DNA from: AC-37 sp036389105
Lineage (GTDB): Bacteria > Actinomycetota > Thermoleophilia > Solirubrobacterales > Thermoleophilaceae
Assembly (NCBI GenBank): GCA_036389105.1
Contig: DASVQK010000183.1
Location: 1 to 8,748 of the forward strand
Length of the DNA stretch: 8,748 bases
Direction of reading: 5' to 3'
Below, in pieces: positions 1 through 5,694 of the stretch. The position numbers and the translations under genes were made by a program. How positions within the stretch are numbered: position 1 is the first letter of the stretch; every line of letters starts with the position of its first letter. The notes under the pieces are model-generated. The model worked only from the letters and a program-made list of their open reading frames with translations, had not been told where the DNA came from and did no database searches.

Positions 1-28
1 CGTGCAGGGCGGGGTGCGGGTGCATCGC

Positions 29-331
29 TCAGGCGACGAGGGCCAGGCGCGTCTCGCCTGCCGGCGCGGGCGCGTGGCCCGGCGCGGCCGGCGCGTGCAG
101 GACGTCGCGGTGCGCCAGCAGCAGCTCGACCACGTGGGCCGACTCCGCGAACGGGTCGGCGATCGCGCGGCCGCCGTCCAGCGGCAGCGCGGCGCGGATC
201 GAGCCGTTCACCTCGCCCACCAGCGCGCGGCCGCGGAGGGGCAGCGAGCTGTCGAGAGCGGCGAGCCGGTGGAGGGCGACGGCGTCCTCGGCGGTGCTCG
301 CGCGGATCAGGATCTTCTCGTCGTGGCTCAT
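29..331 (-). CDS. Small GNAT-like (N-terminal half) protein, hypothetical
   Basis: A 100-residue protein beginning MSHDEKILIR. The opening (IRASTAEDAVALHRLAALDS, about residues 9-28) resembles the first strand and helix of GNAT acetyltransferases. The stretch GEVNGSIRAALPLDGGRAIA looks like the following hairpin, where GNAT proteins have 'V.E.DG...A'. The acetyl-CoA-binding motif A (Q/RxxGxG/A) is absent. Instead the chain ends in an Ala/Pro-rich tail, so acetyltransferase activity should not be assumed. I recall similar short proteins as common hypotheticals in actinobacteria. The ATG at 331 is chosen over an upstream in-frame ATG at 391 because GGAG lies six bases before it and a promoter-like element lies inside the longer frame. 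The gene is divergent from the LysR regulator at 432 and is its most likely neighbour target. Its product and role are otherwise unknown. Confidence 0.72.
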   Translation of the reverse strand: MSHDEKILIRASTAEDAVALHRLAALDSSLPLRGRALVGEVNGSIRAALPLDGGRAIADPFAESAHVVELLLAHRDVLHAPAAPGHAPAPAGETRLALVA

Positions 332-337
332 CTCGGG

Positions 338-341
338 CTCC
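338..341 (-). promoter_or_regulatory. Ribosome binding site deciding the start of the GNAT-like gene
   Basis: On the minus strand GGAG is followed by six bases and then the ATG at 331. This supports the shorter 100-residue start over the upstream ATG at 391. Confidence 0.6.
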
Positions 342-367
342 GGTCTCTCGTGTGTCGTTGCACGAGC

Positions 368-396
368 AATATCGCACCGAATCGCCATCAACTCAA
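368..396 (-). promoter_or_regulatory. Predicted promoter of the GNAT-like gene
   Basis: Read on the minus strand, TTGAGT (396-391) and GATATT (373-368) are separated by exactly 17 bases. This is a good fit to a primary-sigma -35/-10 pair (four of six matches in each hexamer). Transcription would start near 361, giving a leader of about 30 bases that contains the GGAG site. The surroundings are much more AT-rich than the genes. The -35 overlaps a LysR-type dyad at 387-401, so a bound regulator would touch the polymerase site. No experimental support is available from sequence alone. Confidence 0.5.
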
Positions 397-401
397 ACGA
401 T
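387..401. promoter_or_regulatory. LysR-type box 1 (ATC-N9-GAT, a T-N11-A dyad)
   Basis: The 15 bases run ATC, nine bases, GAT, which gives the T-N11-A spacing typical of LysR-family binding sites. The site overlaps the -35 element (391-396) of the divergent minus-strand gene. Its centre (394) is 32 bp, about three helical turns, from the centre of the second dyad (426). The short arms could occur by chance; the position between a LysR gene and its divergent neighbour is the main support. Confidence 0.42.
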
Positions 402-418
402 TGTTACTTGGCCTTCTG

Positions 419-433
419 ATAAGGTGCACTTAT
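419..433. promoter_or_regulatory. LysR-type box 2 (ATAAG-N5-CTTAT) over the regulator's start
   Basis: A perfect five-base inverted repeat, ATAAG then GTGCA then CTTAT, with T-N11-A spacing. It covers the likely Shine-Dalgarno AAGGTG (421-426) and the first two bases of the ATG at 432. Binding here would block transcription start or early elongation of the LysR gene, which fits the negative autoregulation usual in this family. GATAAG (418-423) could also serve as a -10 for a near-leaderless transcript, so the elements are superimposed. That the gene's own product binds here is inferred. Confidence 0.5.
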
Positions 434-1364
434 GCTCGACGTCAAGCGGATGAGGGTGCTCAGAGAGGTCGCCGCGCAGAAGTCGTTCTCGGCCGCGGCG
501 CAGAAGCTGGGCTACACGCAGTCGGCCGTCTCGCAGCAGATCGCGGCCCTCGAGCGCGAGGCGGGCGCGACCCTGATCGAGCGCAACCCGCGCGGGATCC
601 GGCTGACCGACGCCGGCGAGGCCTTGGTCCGCCACGCCGAGAGCATCCTCGCCCGGCTGGCCGAGGCCGAGGCCGAGCTGGACGCCATCGCCGGCCTGAA
701 GGGCGGGCGCCTGCGCCTGGCCACGTTCCCCACCGCCGGGGCCACGCTGGTGCCGCGCGCGGTGGCGGAGTTCAGCAAGCGCCACCCCGCGGTCGAGTTG
801 AGCCTGACCGAGGCCGAGCCCGACGAGAGCCTGGCCCGCCTGAAGGCGGGCGAGCTCGACCTGATCCTGGTGGACGACGGTCCGTCGGCCACCGGCGACG
901 ACGACGAGGTGGAGCTGATCCACCTGCTGGACGACCCGCTGCACCTGGCGCTGGCTCCCGACCACCCGCTGGCGAGCCGCCGGCGACTGCGGATCGAGGA
1001 TCTGGCGAGCGAGCCGTGGATCCAGGGGACGCAGATCTGCTCGTGCACCCGCCAGCTGCGCAACGCCTGCGAGAACGCCGGCTTCGAGCCGCGCATCGTC
1101 TACGAGAGCGACGACTTCCAGGTCGTGCAGGGACTGGTGGCGGCGGGCGTGGGGGTCGCGCTGATCCCCGCGCTGGCGCTGGTCTCCGAGCGCGCCGACG
1201 TGGTCATCAGGCCGCTGGGCGCCAGGGCCCCCTTCCGCCAGATCCTGGCCGCCACGCTGACCGGCGGCTACCGTCCGCCGGCCACGACGGAGATGCTGGG
1301 TCTGCTCAAGGACATCGCCGCCGACTTCGAGTCGGCTGCGCCCAAGCTCGCCGCCGCGTCCTGA
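432..1364 (+). CDS. LysR-family transcriptional regulator
   Basis: A 310-residue protein, normal length for the family. Residues 4-62 form the winged helix-turn-helix, with the recognition segment around residues 18-40 (FSAAAQKLGYTQSAVSQQIA) and the wing ending near RNPRGIRLTDAGE. A linker helix (about 63-92, rich in Glu/Ala) leads into a periplasmic-binding-protein-like effector domain (about 93-300, starting RLRLATFPTAGATLVP). The ligand is not predictable. The effector domain carries three close cysteines (C203, C205, C213) in QICSCTRQLRNAC, which may be a family trait rather than a redox switch. The ATG at 432 has AAGGTG five bases upstream. The gene is divergent from the GNAT-like gene and converges on infA 21 bases downstream. 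LysR proteins usually repress themselves and activate the divergent gene when effector is bound. Confidence 0.95.
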   Translation: MLDVKRMRVLREVAAQKSFSAAAQKLGYTQSAVSQQIAALEREAGATLIERNPRGIRLTDAGEALVRHAESILARLAEAEAELDAIAGLKGGRLRLATFPTAGATLVPRAVAEFSKRHPAVELSLTEAEPDESLARLKAGELDLILVDDGPSATGDDDEVELIHLLDDPLHLALAPDHPLASRRRLRIEDLASEPWIQGTQICSCTRQLRNACENAGFEPRIVYESDDFQVVQGLVAAGVGVALIPALALVSERADVVIRPLGARAPFRQILAATLTGGYRPPATTEMLGLLKDIAADFESAAPKLAAAS

Positions 1365-1369
1365 CGCCG

Positions 1370-1386
1370 GCCGGGGCCGCCCCGGC
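1370..1386. terminator. Short bidirectional terminator-like hairpin between LysR gene and infA
   Basis: Seven GC pairs (1370-1376 with 1380-1386) around a three-base loop sit between the stop codons of two convergent genes and touch the infA stop. There is no T-tract on either strand, so this would be an actinobacterial-style tractless terminator at best. In such GC-rich DNA a short stem can arise by chance. Confidence 0.35.
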
Positions 1387-1604
1387 TACTTGTGCCGGTA
1401 CGTGATCCGGCCGCGATCGAGGTCGTACGGCGACAGCTCGATCTTGACCCGGTCGCCCGGCAGGATCCGGATGTAGTGGCGCCGCATCTTGCCCGAGATG
1501 TGCCCGAGCACCTCGTGATCGTTGTCCAGCTTGACGCGGAACATCGTGTTGGGCAGGGCCTCGGTGACCTCGCCCTCCATCTCGATCTTCTCTTCCTTCG
1601 ACAC
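1386..1604 (-). CDS. infA: Translation initiation factor IF-1
   Basis: A 72-residue protein, exactly the family length, and full-length by alignment with IF-1 sequences I know: an acidic KEEKIEMEGEV start, EALPNTMFRVKL, then GHISGKMRRHYIRILPGDRV and a C-terminal DLDRGRITYRHK. It is a single S1-type OB-fold that binds the 30S A site with IF-2 and IF-3 and promotes correct initiation. The start is GTG at 1604. The next in-frame ATG (residue 9) has a good purine tract before it but would remove the first beta strand. No Shine-Dalgarno precedes the GTG; instead TAGACT lies six bases upstream, suggesting a leaderless message. The gene stands downstream of csp, not beside rpmJ/rpsM as is common in actinobacteria. 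It could be the only infA or a second copy; the window cannot tell. Confidence 0.97.
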   Translation of the reverse strand: MSKEEKIEMEGEVTEALPNTMFRVKLDNDHEVLGHISGKMRRHYIRILPGDRVKIELSPYDLDRGRITYRHK

Positions 1605-1610
1605 GCCGCA

Positions 1611-1616
1611 AGTCTA
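1611..1616 (-). promoter_or_regulatory. Leaderless-type -10 element of infA
   Basis: On the minus strand TAGACT, then six bases (TGCGGC), then the GTG start at 1604. A TANNNT hexamer 6-7 bases before a start codon that lacks a Shine-Dalgarno is the usual signature of leaderless transcription in actinobacteria. The expected transcription start would be the G of the GTG. No -35 is recognisable because the preceding bases are the GC hairpin at 1618-1651. Confidence 0.5.
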
Positions 1617-1617
1617 C

Positions 1618-1651
1618 CCGGGCGCCCCGCCGCCACCGGCGGGGCGCCCGG
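1618..1651 (-). terminator. Perfect 15-bp GC hairpin after csp (terminator and/or infA upstream element)
   Basis: Positions 1618-1632 pair without mismatch with 1637-1651 around a CCAC (plus strand) loop; all 15 pairs are G-C. On the minus strand it begins eight bases after the csp stop codon and ends one base before the infA -10-like hexamer. No U-tract follows, so it resembles the tractless terminators reported for high-GC bacteria. Its simplest role is to end the csp transcript and protect its 3' end. It could also limit read-through from csp into infA. Confidence 0.7.
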
Positions 1652-1659
1652 TCAAGAGC

Positions 1660-1863
1660 TCAGATCTTGGTCACGTTGACGGCCTTCGGCCCCTTGTCGC
1701 CCGACTCCTCCTCGTAGGAGACCTTCGTGTTCTCCTGGAGGGTCTTGAACCCGCTCCCGTTGATGCCCGTGTGGTGAACGAAGAGGTCTCGGTCTCCCTC
1801 ATCCGGCGTGATGAAGCCGTAGCCCTTCTCGTCGTTGAACCACTTGACGGTCCCAGTCGACAT
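1660..1863 (-). CDS. Cold-shock-domain protein (CspA family)
   Basis: A 67-residue single cold-shock domain, the standard length. It starts STGTVKWFNDEKGYGFITPD, containing the RNP-1 motif (KGYGFI) with its aromatic nucleic-acid-binding residues. RNP-2 follows as LFVHHT, and the protein ends KGPKAVNVTKI. Family members bind single-stranded RNA/DNA, melt secondary structure in mRNA and can act as antiterminators. The ATG at 1863 is chosen because the family begins right at the TGTVKWF strand and GGAAGGG lies ten bases upstream. An in-frame ATG at 1932 would add 23 residues lacking similarity to the family. The gene sits between the ech terminator region and infA on the same strand. Whether it is cold-induced or constitutive cannot be read from the sequence. 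Confidence 0.97.
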   Translation of the reverse strand: MSTGTVKWFNDEKGYGFITPDEGDRDLFVHHTGINGSGFKTLQENTKVSYEEESGDKGPKAVNVTKI

Positions 1864-1873
1864 GCGTACAGCA

Positions 1874-1880
1874 CCCTTCC
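1874..1880 (-). promoter_or_regulatory. Ribosome binding site of csp
   Basis: GGAAGGG on the minus strand, ten bases before the ATG at 1863, within a longer purine run. It favours the short, family-standard start over the ATG at 1932, whose own GGG lies only three bases away. Confidence 0.55.
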
Positions 1881-2039
1881 TTCCTGCCATGTCCCGTTCG
1901 GCGTCTGTCGACGGGTCCCGAACCGCGGCCATGATCCCTTTTCGCCGGACCCATTCCGGCGACTACGCGCGGCACGTTACCACCGTTTGCGCCGGAAATC
2001 GGGCCGTTTCCGAGCTTATTCGCGGACCCGCCGGAAGAC

Positions 2040-2052
2040 GCCCGAAACGGGC
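2040..2052 (-). terminator. Weak terminator-like hairpin after ech
   Basis: Five pairs (GCCCG/CGGGC) around a three-base loop begin two bases after the ech stop codon, with GTCTTCC following on the minus strand. It is short, but it is placed at the end of the long minus-strand gene train. Confidence 0.3.
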
Positions 2053-2054
2053 TT

Positions 2055-2831
2055 TCAGCGTCCCTCGAAGGTGGCCTTTCCCGGTCCCTCATTCAAGAAG
2101 GAGCGCACCGCATTTTGTAGATCCTCGGTCCCGAACAGGGGAGCGACGATGTCTCGCACGGCGTCGTCGGCCGCGCGCACGCCGTGCTCGGAGGCCGTTC
2201 GCGCCATCCGCTTGGTGGCCGCGTGCGCGACCGTCGGCCCGGCGGCCAGCCGCTGGGCGAAGCGCATCGCCTTCTCGGCCAGGTCGGAGTCGGGAACCAC
2301 GCGGTTGACCACGTTCCAGCGCTCGAGCGTGACGGGGTCGTAGAGGCCGCCGGTCATCACGAGCTCGCGCGCCCGTGCCGGGCCCGCGCGCTCGACCAGG
2401 CGCTGCGTGCCGCCCATCCCCGGGGTCAGCCCGACCACTGTCTCGACCAGACCGAAGCGCGCCGACTCGGCCGCCCAGATCATGTCGCAGGCCAGCGTCA
2501 GCTCGAACCCCGCGGTCAGGCACAGGCCGTGCACGGAGGCGAGCGTCGGGAACGGCAGGTCCTCGAAGCGGTGCGCGAGCGCGACCAGGTCGCCGAACAG
2601 CTCCGCGGCCTCCTCGACCGACTTCCCCTCGAACACGTGGACGTCGACGCCGCCGGTGAAGACGTCGCCCTCGGCGCGCACGAGCAGCGCCCGCGGCGAC
2701 TCCCCGGCGGCCTGGTCGAGAGCGGCCGTCAAGCCGTCGAACACGTCGTCGTCGAACAGGTTGAGCGGCGGCGAGTCGATCGTGACGACGCCGACCGCGC
2801 CGTCGCGCTCGAAGCGGACGGCGTCAGCCAC
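2055..2831 (-). CDS. Enoyl-CoA hydratase/isomerase family protein
   Basis: A 258-residue crotonase-fold protein of normal length. Both glutamates used by enoyl-CoA hydratases are present with the usual 20-residue spacing: E110 in HGLCLTAGFELTLACD and E130 in ARFGLVETVVGLTPGMGGTQRL. Hydration of a 2-enoyl-CoA is therefore plausible. The usual GGG before the first glutamate reads TAG, so the glycine whose backbone NH completes the oxyanion hole is alanine here, a mild change. The first oxyanion segment is GDVFTGGVDVHVF. The crotonase superfamily also covers isomerases and thioesterases, so the substrate is unassigned. The GTG start at 2831 overlaps the end of the HIT gene by eight bases (GTGGCTGA), implying translational coupling. 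It is the last gene of the long train and has no fatty-acid-degradation neighbour. Confidence 0.93.
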   Translation of the reverse strand: MADAVRFERDGAVGVVTIDSPPLNLFDDDVFDGLTAALDQAAGESPRALLVRAEGDVFTGGVDVHVFEGKSVEEAAELFGDLVALAHRFEDLPFPTLASVHGLCLTAGFELTLACDMIWAAESARFGLVETVVGLTPGMGGTQRLVERAGPARARELVMTGGLYDPVTLERWNVVNRVVPDSDLAEKAMRFAQRLAAGPTVAHAATKRMARTASEHGVRAADDAVRDIVAPLFGTEDLQNAVRSFLNEGPGKATFEGR

Positions 2832-3237
2832 GCAGCTCGCCGGCCACCGCCGCGATCTCGTCCGGGTCGCCCTCCCGGGGCCGGACCGGTAGCTCGAGCG
2901 GGTCGTCGTCGTAGCGCGGGATGACGTGCACGTGGAAGTGGAAGACCGTCTGCCACGCGGCGGGCTCGCAGGAGTTGATCAGGTTCACGCCGTCGCAGCC
3001 CAGGCGGTCCTTCATCCGCCGCGCCAGCCGCTTCGCGGCCTGGGCCGTGCGCGCCAGCTCGTCATCGGCGATCTCGTAGAGGTTGGGCGCGTGCTCGCGC
3101 GGGATCACCAGCGCGTGCCCCCGCGTCCACGGGTTGATGTCCATGAACGCGATCGTGTGCTCGTCCTCGTCCACCTTCTGCGCCGGGATCTCGCCCGCGA
3201 GGATCTTGCAGAAGAGGCAGTCCGGGTCGGCGGCCAT
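2824..3237 (-). CDS. HIT-family (histidine triad) nucleotide-binding protein
   Basis: A 137-residue protein carrying the histidine triad HFHVHVIPR (H100, H102, H104, the middle one being the expected nucleophile). A CLFCKI zinc-type cysteine pair (C7, C10) and the conserved NPWTRGHALVIPREH segment (33-49) are also present. This is the layout of the Hint/PKCI branch, which hydrolyses nucleoside phosphoramidates and similar substrates in the cytoplasm. The residues after the triad (a DDPLELPVRP segment and an acidic C-terminus) give a slightly longer tail than the smallest Hint proteins. The ATG at 3237 has no clear Shine-Dalgarno. A TAGGCT hexamer ten bases upstream may be a -10, otherwise the gene is read through from corA, whose stop is 34 bases upstream. 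The 3' end overlaps ech. Confidence 0.96.
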   Translation of the reverse strand: MAADPDCLFCKILAGEIPAQKVDEDEHTIAFMDINPWTRGHALVIPREHAPNLYEIADDELARTAQAAKRLARRMKDRLGCDGVNLINSCEPAAWQTVFHFHVHVIPRYDDDPLELPVRPREGDPDEIAAVAGELRG

Positions 3238-3271
3238 CGGGCGCGGAAGCCTACACGCGGCCGCCGGGCCG

Positions 3272-4243
3272 CTACAGCCAGCCGACGCGTTTGAAGTTCC
3301 GGTAGAGCAGCAGGCAGATCACGAGCATCACGAACAGGGCCAGCGGGTAGCCGAAGCGCCAGTGCAGCTCCGGCATGTGCTCGAAGTTCATGCCGTAGAT
3401 CGCCCCCACCACCGTGGGTATCGCGGCGATCGCCGCCCACGCGGTGATCCTCCGCATGTCGTCGTTCTGACGAACGCTGACCTGGGCGAGGTTCGCGTCG
3501 AGGATGCCGTTCAGGAGCTCGCGCAGGCTCTCCGCGTGCTCGTTGCTGCGCACGGCATGGTCGTAGACGTCGCGGAAGTAGGGCTGGATCTTGTCGTGCA
3601 CGAGGCCGTAGCGGTCGGCGGCCAGCTTCTCGAGCGGGTCGATCAGCGGGAAGGTGGCGCGGTGCAGCTCCTGCACCTCGCGCTTGAGCTTGTAGATGCG
3701 CTCGGTGGGGTTCGTCCGCCTCGGAGAGAAGATCTCGTCCTCGACCTCCTCCACGTCGTCGTCGACGCCCGCCAGCACGGGCGCGTAGTCGTCCACCACC
3801 CGGTCCACGATCGCGTGGAGCACGGCGCTCGGGCCGCAGCGCAGGAGGTCCGGCCGCCGCTCGGCCTGCTCGCGGACGGGATGCAGGTCGGTGGCCGGCC
3901 CATGCCGCACGGAGATGACGAACCCGCGGCCCACGAACAGCATGATCTGGCCGATCTCGACCTCCTCGACGTCCTCGAGGTAGCGCGCCGTCTTCAGCAC
4001 GACGAAGATCGTGTCCCCGTACACCTCGAGCTTGGGCCGCTGGTGCGCCTTGACGGAGTCCTCCACGGCCAGCTCGTGCAGCTCGAACTCGCTCGCCACC
4101 GAGTCGAACTCCTCCATGCCGGGCTCGAAGAGGCCGATCCAGACCCAGCGCGAGCTGTCGTGCGTGGCCTGGTAGGCGTCGTGAAGCTCGACGCCGCCCG
4201 CGCGGCGCCGGCCGTCCTCGTACACGGCGCAGTCGACGATCAT
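3272..4243 (-). CDS. corA: CorA-family magnesium/divalent cation transporter
   Basis: A 323-residue membrane protein of the CorA/MIT family. It has a large acidic cytoplasmic N-terminal domain (residues 1-260). The long stalk helix includes the acidic DDDVEEVEDEIF and the segment ERIYKLKREVQELH. TM1 spans about 265-283, followed by the signature YGMNFEHMPEL (GMN at 284-286); TM2 spans about 298-315 and the protein ends in the basic tail FKRVGWL. Family members are homopentamers that let Mg2+ (also Co2+/Ni2+) into the cell, with the GMN loop at the pore mouth. The ATG at 4243 overlaps the upstream stop as ATGA, and the family N-terminus fits this start; a longer open frame continues upstream but reads antiphase to the CCA gene. 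It is the only transporter in the train. Mg2+ versus other metals cannot be decided from sequence. Confidence 0.95.
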   Translation of the reverse strand: MIVDCAVYEDGRRRAGGVELHDAYQATHDSSRWVWIGLFEPGMEEFDSVASEFELHELAVEDSVKAHQRPKLEVYGDTIFVVLKTARYLEDVEEVEIGQIMLFVGRGFVISVRHGPATDLHPVREQAERRPDLLRCGPSAVLHAIVDRVVDDYAPVLAGVDDDVEEVEDEIFSPRRTNPTERIYKLKREVQELHRATFPLIDPLEKLAADRYGLVHDKIQPYFRDVYDHAVRSNEHAESLRELLNGILDANLAQVSVRQNDDMRRITAWAAIAAIPTVVGAIYGMNFEHMPELHWRFGYPLALFVMLVICLLLYRNFKRVGWL

Positions 4244-5694
4244 CGCGCGGGATTGTCGCGCAGCCGCCGGGCGAGGTCGAGCGCCGCCTCGCGCGTGGTG
4301 GCCTCGCCGGTGAACGCCGCCTCCTCCAAGCGCGCGAGGAGCGCGCCGAGCTCGGGACCGGCCTGGATGTCCAGCTCGCGGGCCAGCTCGTCGCCGCGGA
4401 TCGGCGACCGCGGCGGGCCGTCCCGGCGCCATGCCAGCGCCTCGTCGGTCAGCGTGCGCGCCACCTCGAGGTGCACCGCGATGGCGGCGTCGGCGTTGCG
4501 GCCGCGGGTGGCCATCCGGTCCGCGCACGACAGCACCGTCACCTCCAGCTCGACCGGCTGGCAGGTGGTCATGTAGCGGTGGACGGCCGCGCGCGACAGC
4601 GGCCGCTCGTGCACCATGAAGCCGAGCACCAGGTGGTGACGGGTGACGTCCGCCAGGAACGCGCCCAGCCGGTCGCTGGTGCGCAGGCGACGGCACAGGG
4701 CGCGGATCTGGTCCGCGCCGACCGTGTCGTGACCGATGAAGCTCACGCGTCCGTCCGGCAGTACGCCGCGCGTGGCGGGCTTGCCGCAGTCGTGCAGGAG
4801 CGCCGCGAAGCGGAGCGCCTGCCCGCGCGTCAGCTCGTCGGCCAGCGGCTCCTCGAGCGCGGACCCCACGCGCGCGGCCAGCTCGGGGCCGAACACCGCC
4901 GCCGGATCGCGCTCGATCTCGAGGAGCTGGCGCAGCACCTCGATCGAGTGGCCGTACACGTCCAGGTGGTGGTAGGCGCTCTGCTCCACGCCGTGCAGCC
5001 CGTCGAGCTCCGGCAGCACGGCGGCCAGCAGCCCCAGCCGGTCGGCCAGCTCCACGCCCTCCAGCACGCGCTCGGCCAGCACCAGCCGGCGGAGCTCGGC
5101 GAACACGCGCTCGGGCGACGCGCGGGTCACCCGCTCGGCGGCGGCCAGGGTCAGCCGCTCCGTCTCGGAGTCGGGCGCGAACCCCAGCTCGGTGGCCAGC
5201 CGGGCCAGGCGGAGCGGCCGCAGCGGGTCGCGCGCGTAGGCCGACTCCTCAACGCTGCCGCCGCCGAGGACGCGCAGCACGCGCCGCTCCAGGTCGCCCG
5301 CCCCGCCGACCGGGTCGAGCAGCGTGCCGCCCTCGGACACGGGCACGGCCATTGCGTTCACGCTGAAGTCGCGCAGGGCCAGGTCCTCCTCGATCGTCGG
5401 CGCCTGGAGCGGCGAGACGTCGCAGATCCACTCCCCTCCCCCGCCGATCGCCCGCCAGGCGCCGAACGTCTCGGAGAGCTGGAAGGCGGGTCCGCGGGCG
5501 GCGCGGGCCACGGCGCGGGCCGCGTCCTCGGGCGAGCCGTCCACCGCCACGTCCACGTCGGCTATCGGGCGCTCGAGCATCGCGTCGCGCACCGTGCCGC
5601 CCACGATCCAGCCGGGCGTGCCGGCGCCGGCCAGCGCGTCCCTCACCGCGCGCACCGGCGGCGCGTCCGCCAGTCGCTCGAGCGGACCGCTCAT
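4240..5694 (-). CDS. CCA-adding-enzyme/poly(A)-polymerase-type nucleotidyltransferase with HD domain
   Basis: A 484-residue class II tRNA nucleotidyltransferase-type protein. The N-terminal polymerase-beta-type head has G32-G33, VRD (35-37) and the metal-binding pair D46/D48 in IADVDVAVDG. The neck region has RDFSVNAMA (R108, D109, N113) and the conserved RDPLRPLRLARLATELGF (155-172). A C-terminal HD hydrolase domain follows with H249 (DVYGHSIEVL), H301-D302 (ALLHDCGKP), GHD (321-323) and D392 (ADRM). Such enzymes add or repair the 3' CCA of tRNA from CTP and ATP; the HD part usually has phosphatase/phosphodiesterase activity. Sequence alone does not fully separate CCA enzymes from poly(A) polymerases or A-/CC-adding variants, hence no gene symbol. 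The ATG at 5694 overlaps the alr stop (ATGA) and its own stop overlaps corA (ATGA). Confidence 0.93.
   Translation of the reverse strand: MSGPLERLADAPPVRAVRDALAGAGTPGWIVGGTVRDAMLERPIADVDVAVDGSPEDAARAVARAARGPAFQLSETFGAWRAIGGGGEWICDVSPLQAPTIEEDLALRDFSVNAMAVPVSEGGTLLDPVGGAGDLERRVLRVLGGGSVEESAYARDPLRPLRLARLATELGFAPDSETERLTLAAAERVTRASPERVFAELRRLVLAERVLEGVELADRLGLLAAVLPELDGLHGVEQSAYHHLDVYGHSIEVLRQLLEIERDPAAVFGPELAARVGSALEEPLADELTRGQALRFAALLHDCGKPATRGVLPDGRVSFIGHDTVGADQIRALCRRLRTSDRLGAFLADVTRHHLVLGFMVHERPLSRAAVHRYMTTCQPVELEVTVLSCADRMATRGRNADAAIAVHLEVARTLTDEALAWRRDGPPRSPIRGDELARELDIQAGPELGALLARLEEAAFTGEATTREAALDLARRLRDNPAR

Larger units (their letters stand above)
1864..2054 (-). promoter_or_regulatory. 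csp leader/promoter region with two inverted repeats
   Basis: A 191-base gap upstream of csp, the longest in the window. Moving toward csp on the minus strand it holds an inverted repeat 1993-1998/2007-2012 (CGGAAA/TTTCCG). Next is a hairpin 1942-1948/1956-1962 (seven pairs, seven-base loop), then AAAAGGGATC before an alternative ATG at 1932, then the GGAAGGG site at 1874-1880. Locally AT-richer bases at 2013-2022 could hold a promoter, but I find no convincing -35/-10 pair. Long structured leaders are known for cspA-type genes; that this one senses temperature is only a possibility. Confidence 0.4.

Noticed and set aside
2..1405. 467-residue plus-strand open frame across the GNAT-like and LysR genes
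   Set aside because: Arg/Gly/Ala-rich low-complexity translation in another frame of the real LysR gene; an artefact of high GC content.
1611..1655. TTGACC (1650-1655) and TAGACT (1611-1616) as one infA promoter
   Set aside because: The spacing is 33 bases, about twice the usable distance. Bringing them together by cruciform extrusion would be special pleading.
3248..3253. TAGGCT before the HIT gene as a promoter
   Set aside because: It fits a -10 with a very short leader, but there is no -35 match and the gap to corA is only 34 bases, so operon read-through is simpler. Mentioned only in the HIT entry.
4244..4696. N-terminal extension of the CorA frame (to 474 residues)
   Set aside because: The extension is out of frame with the real CCA-type gene and reads as Arg/Pro/Gly-rich shadow; the ATG at 4243 gives the normal CorA length and an ATGA junction.
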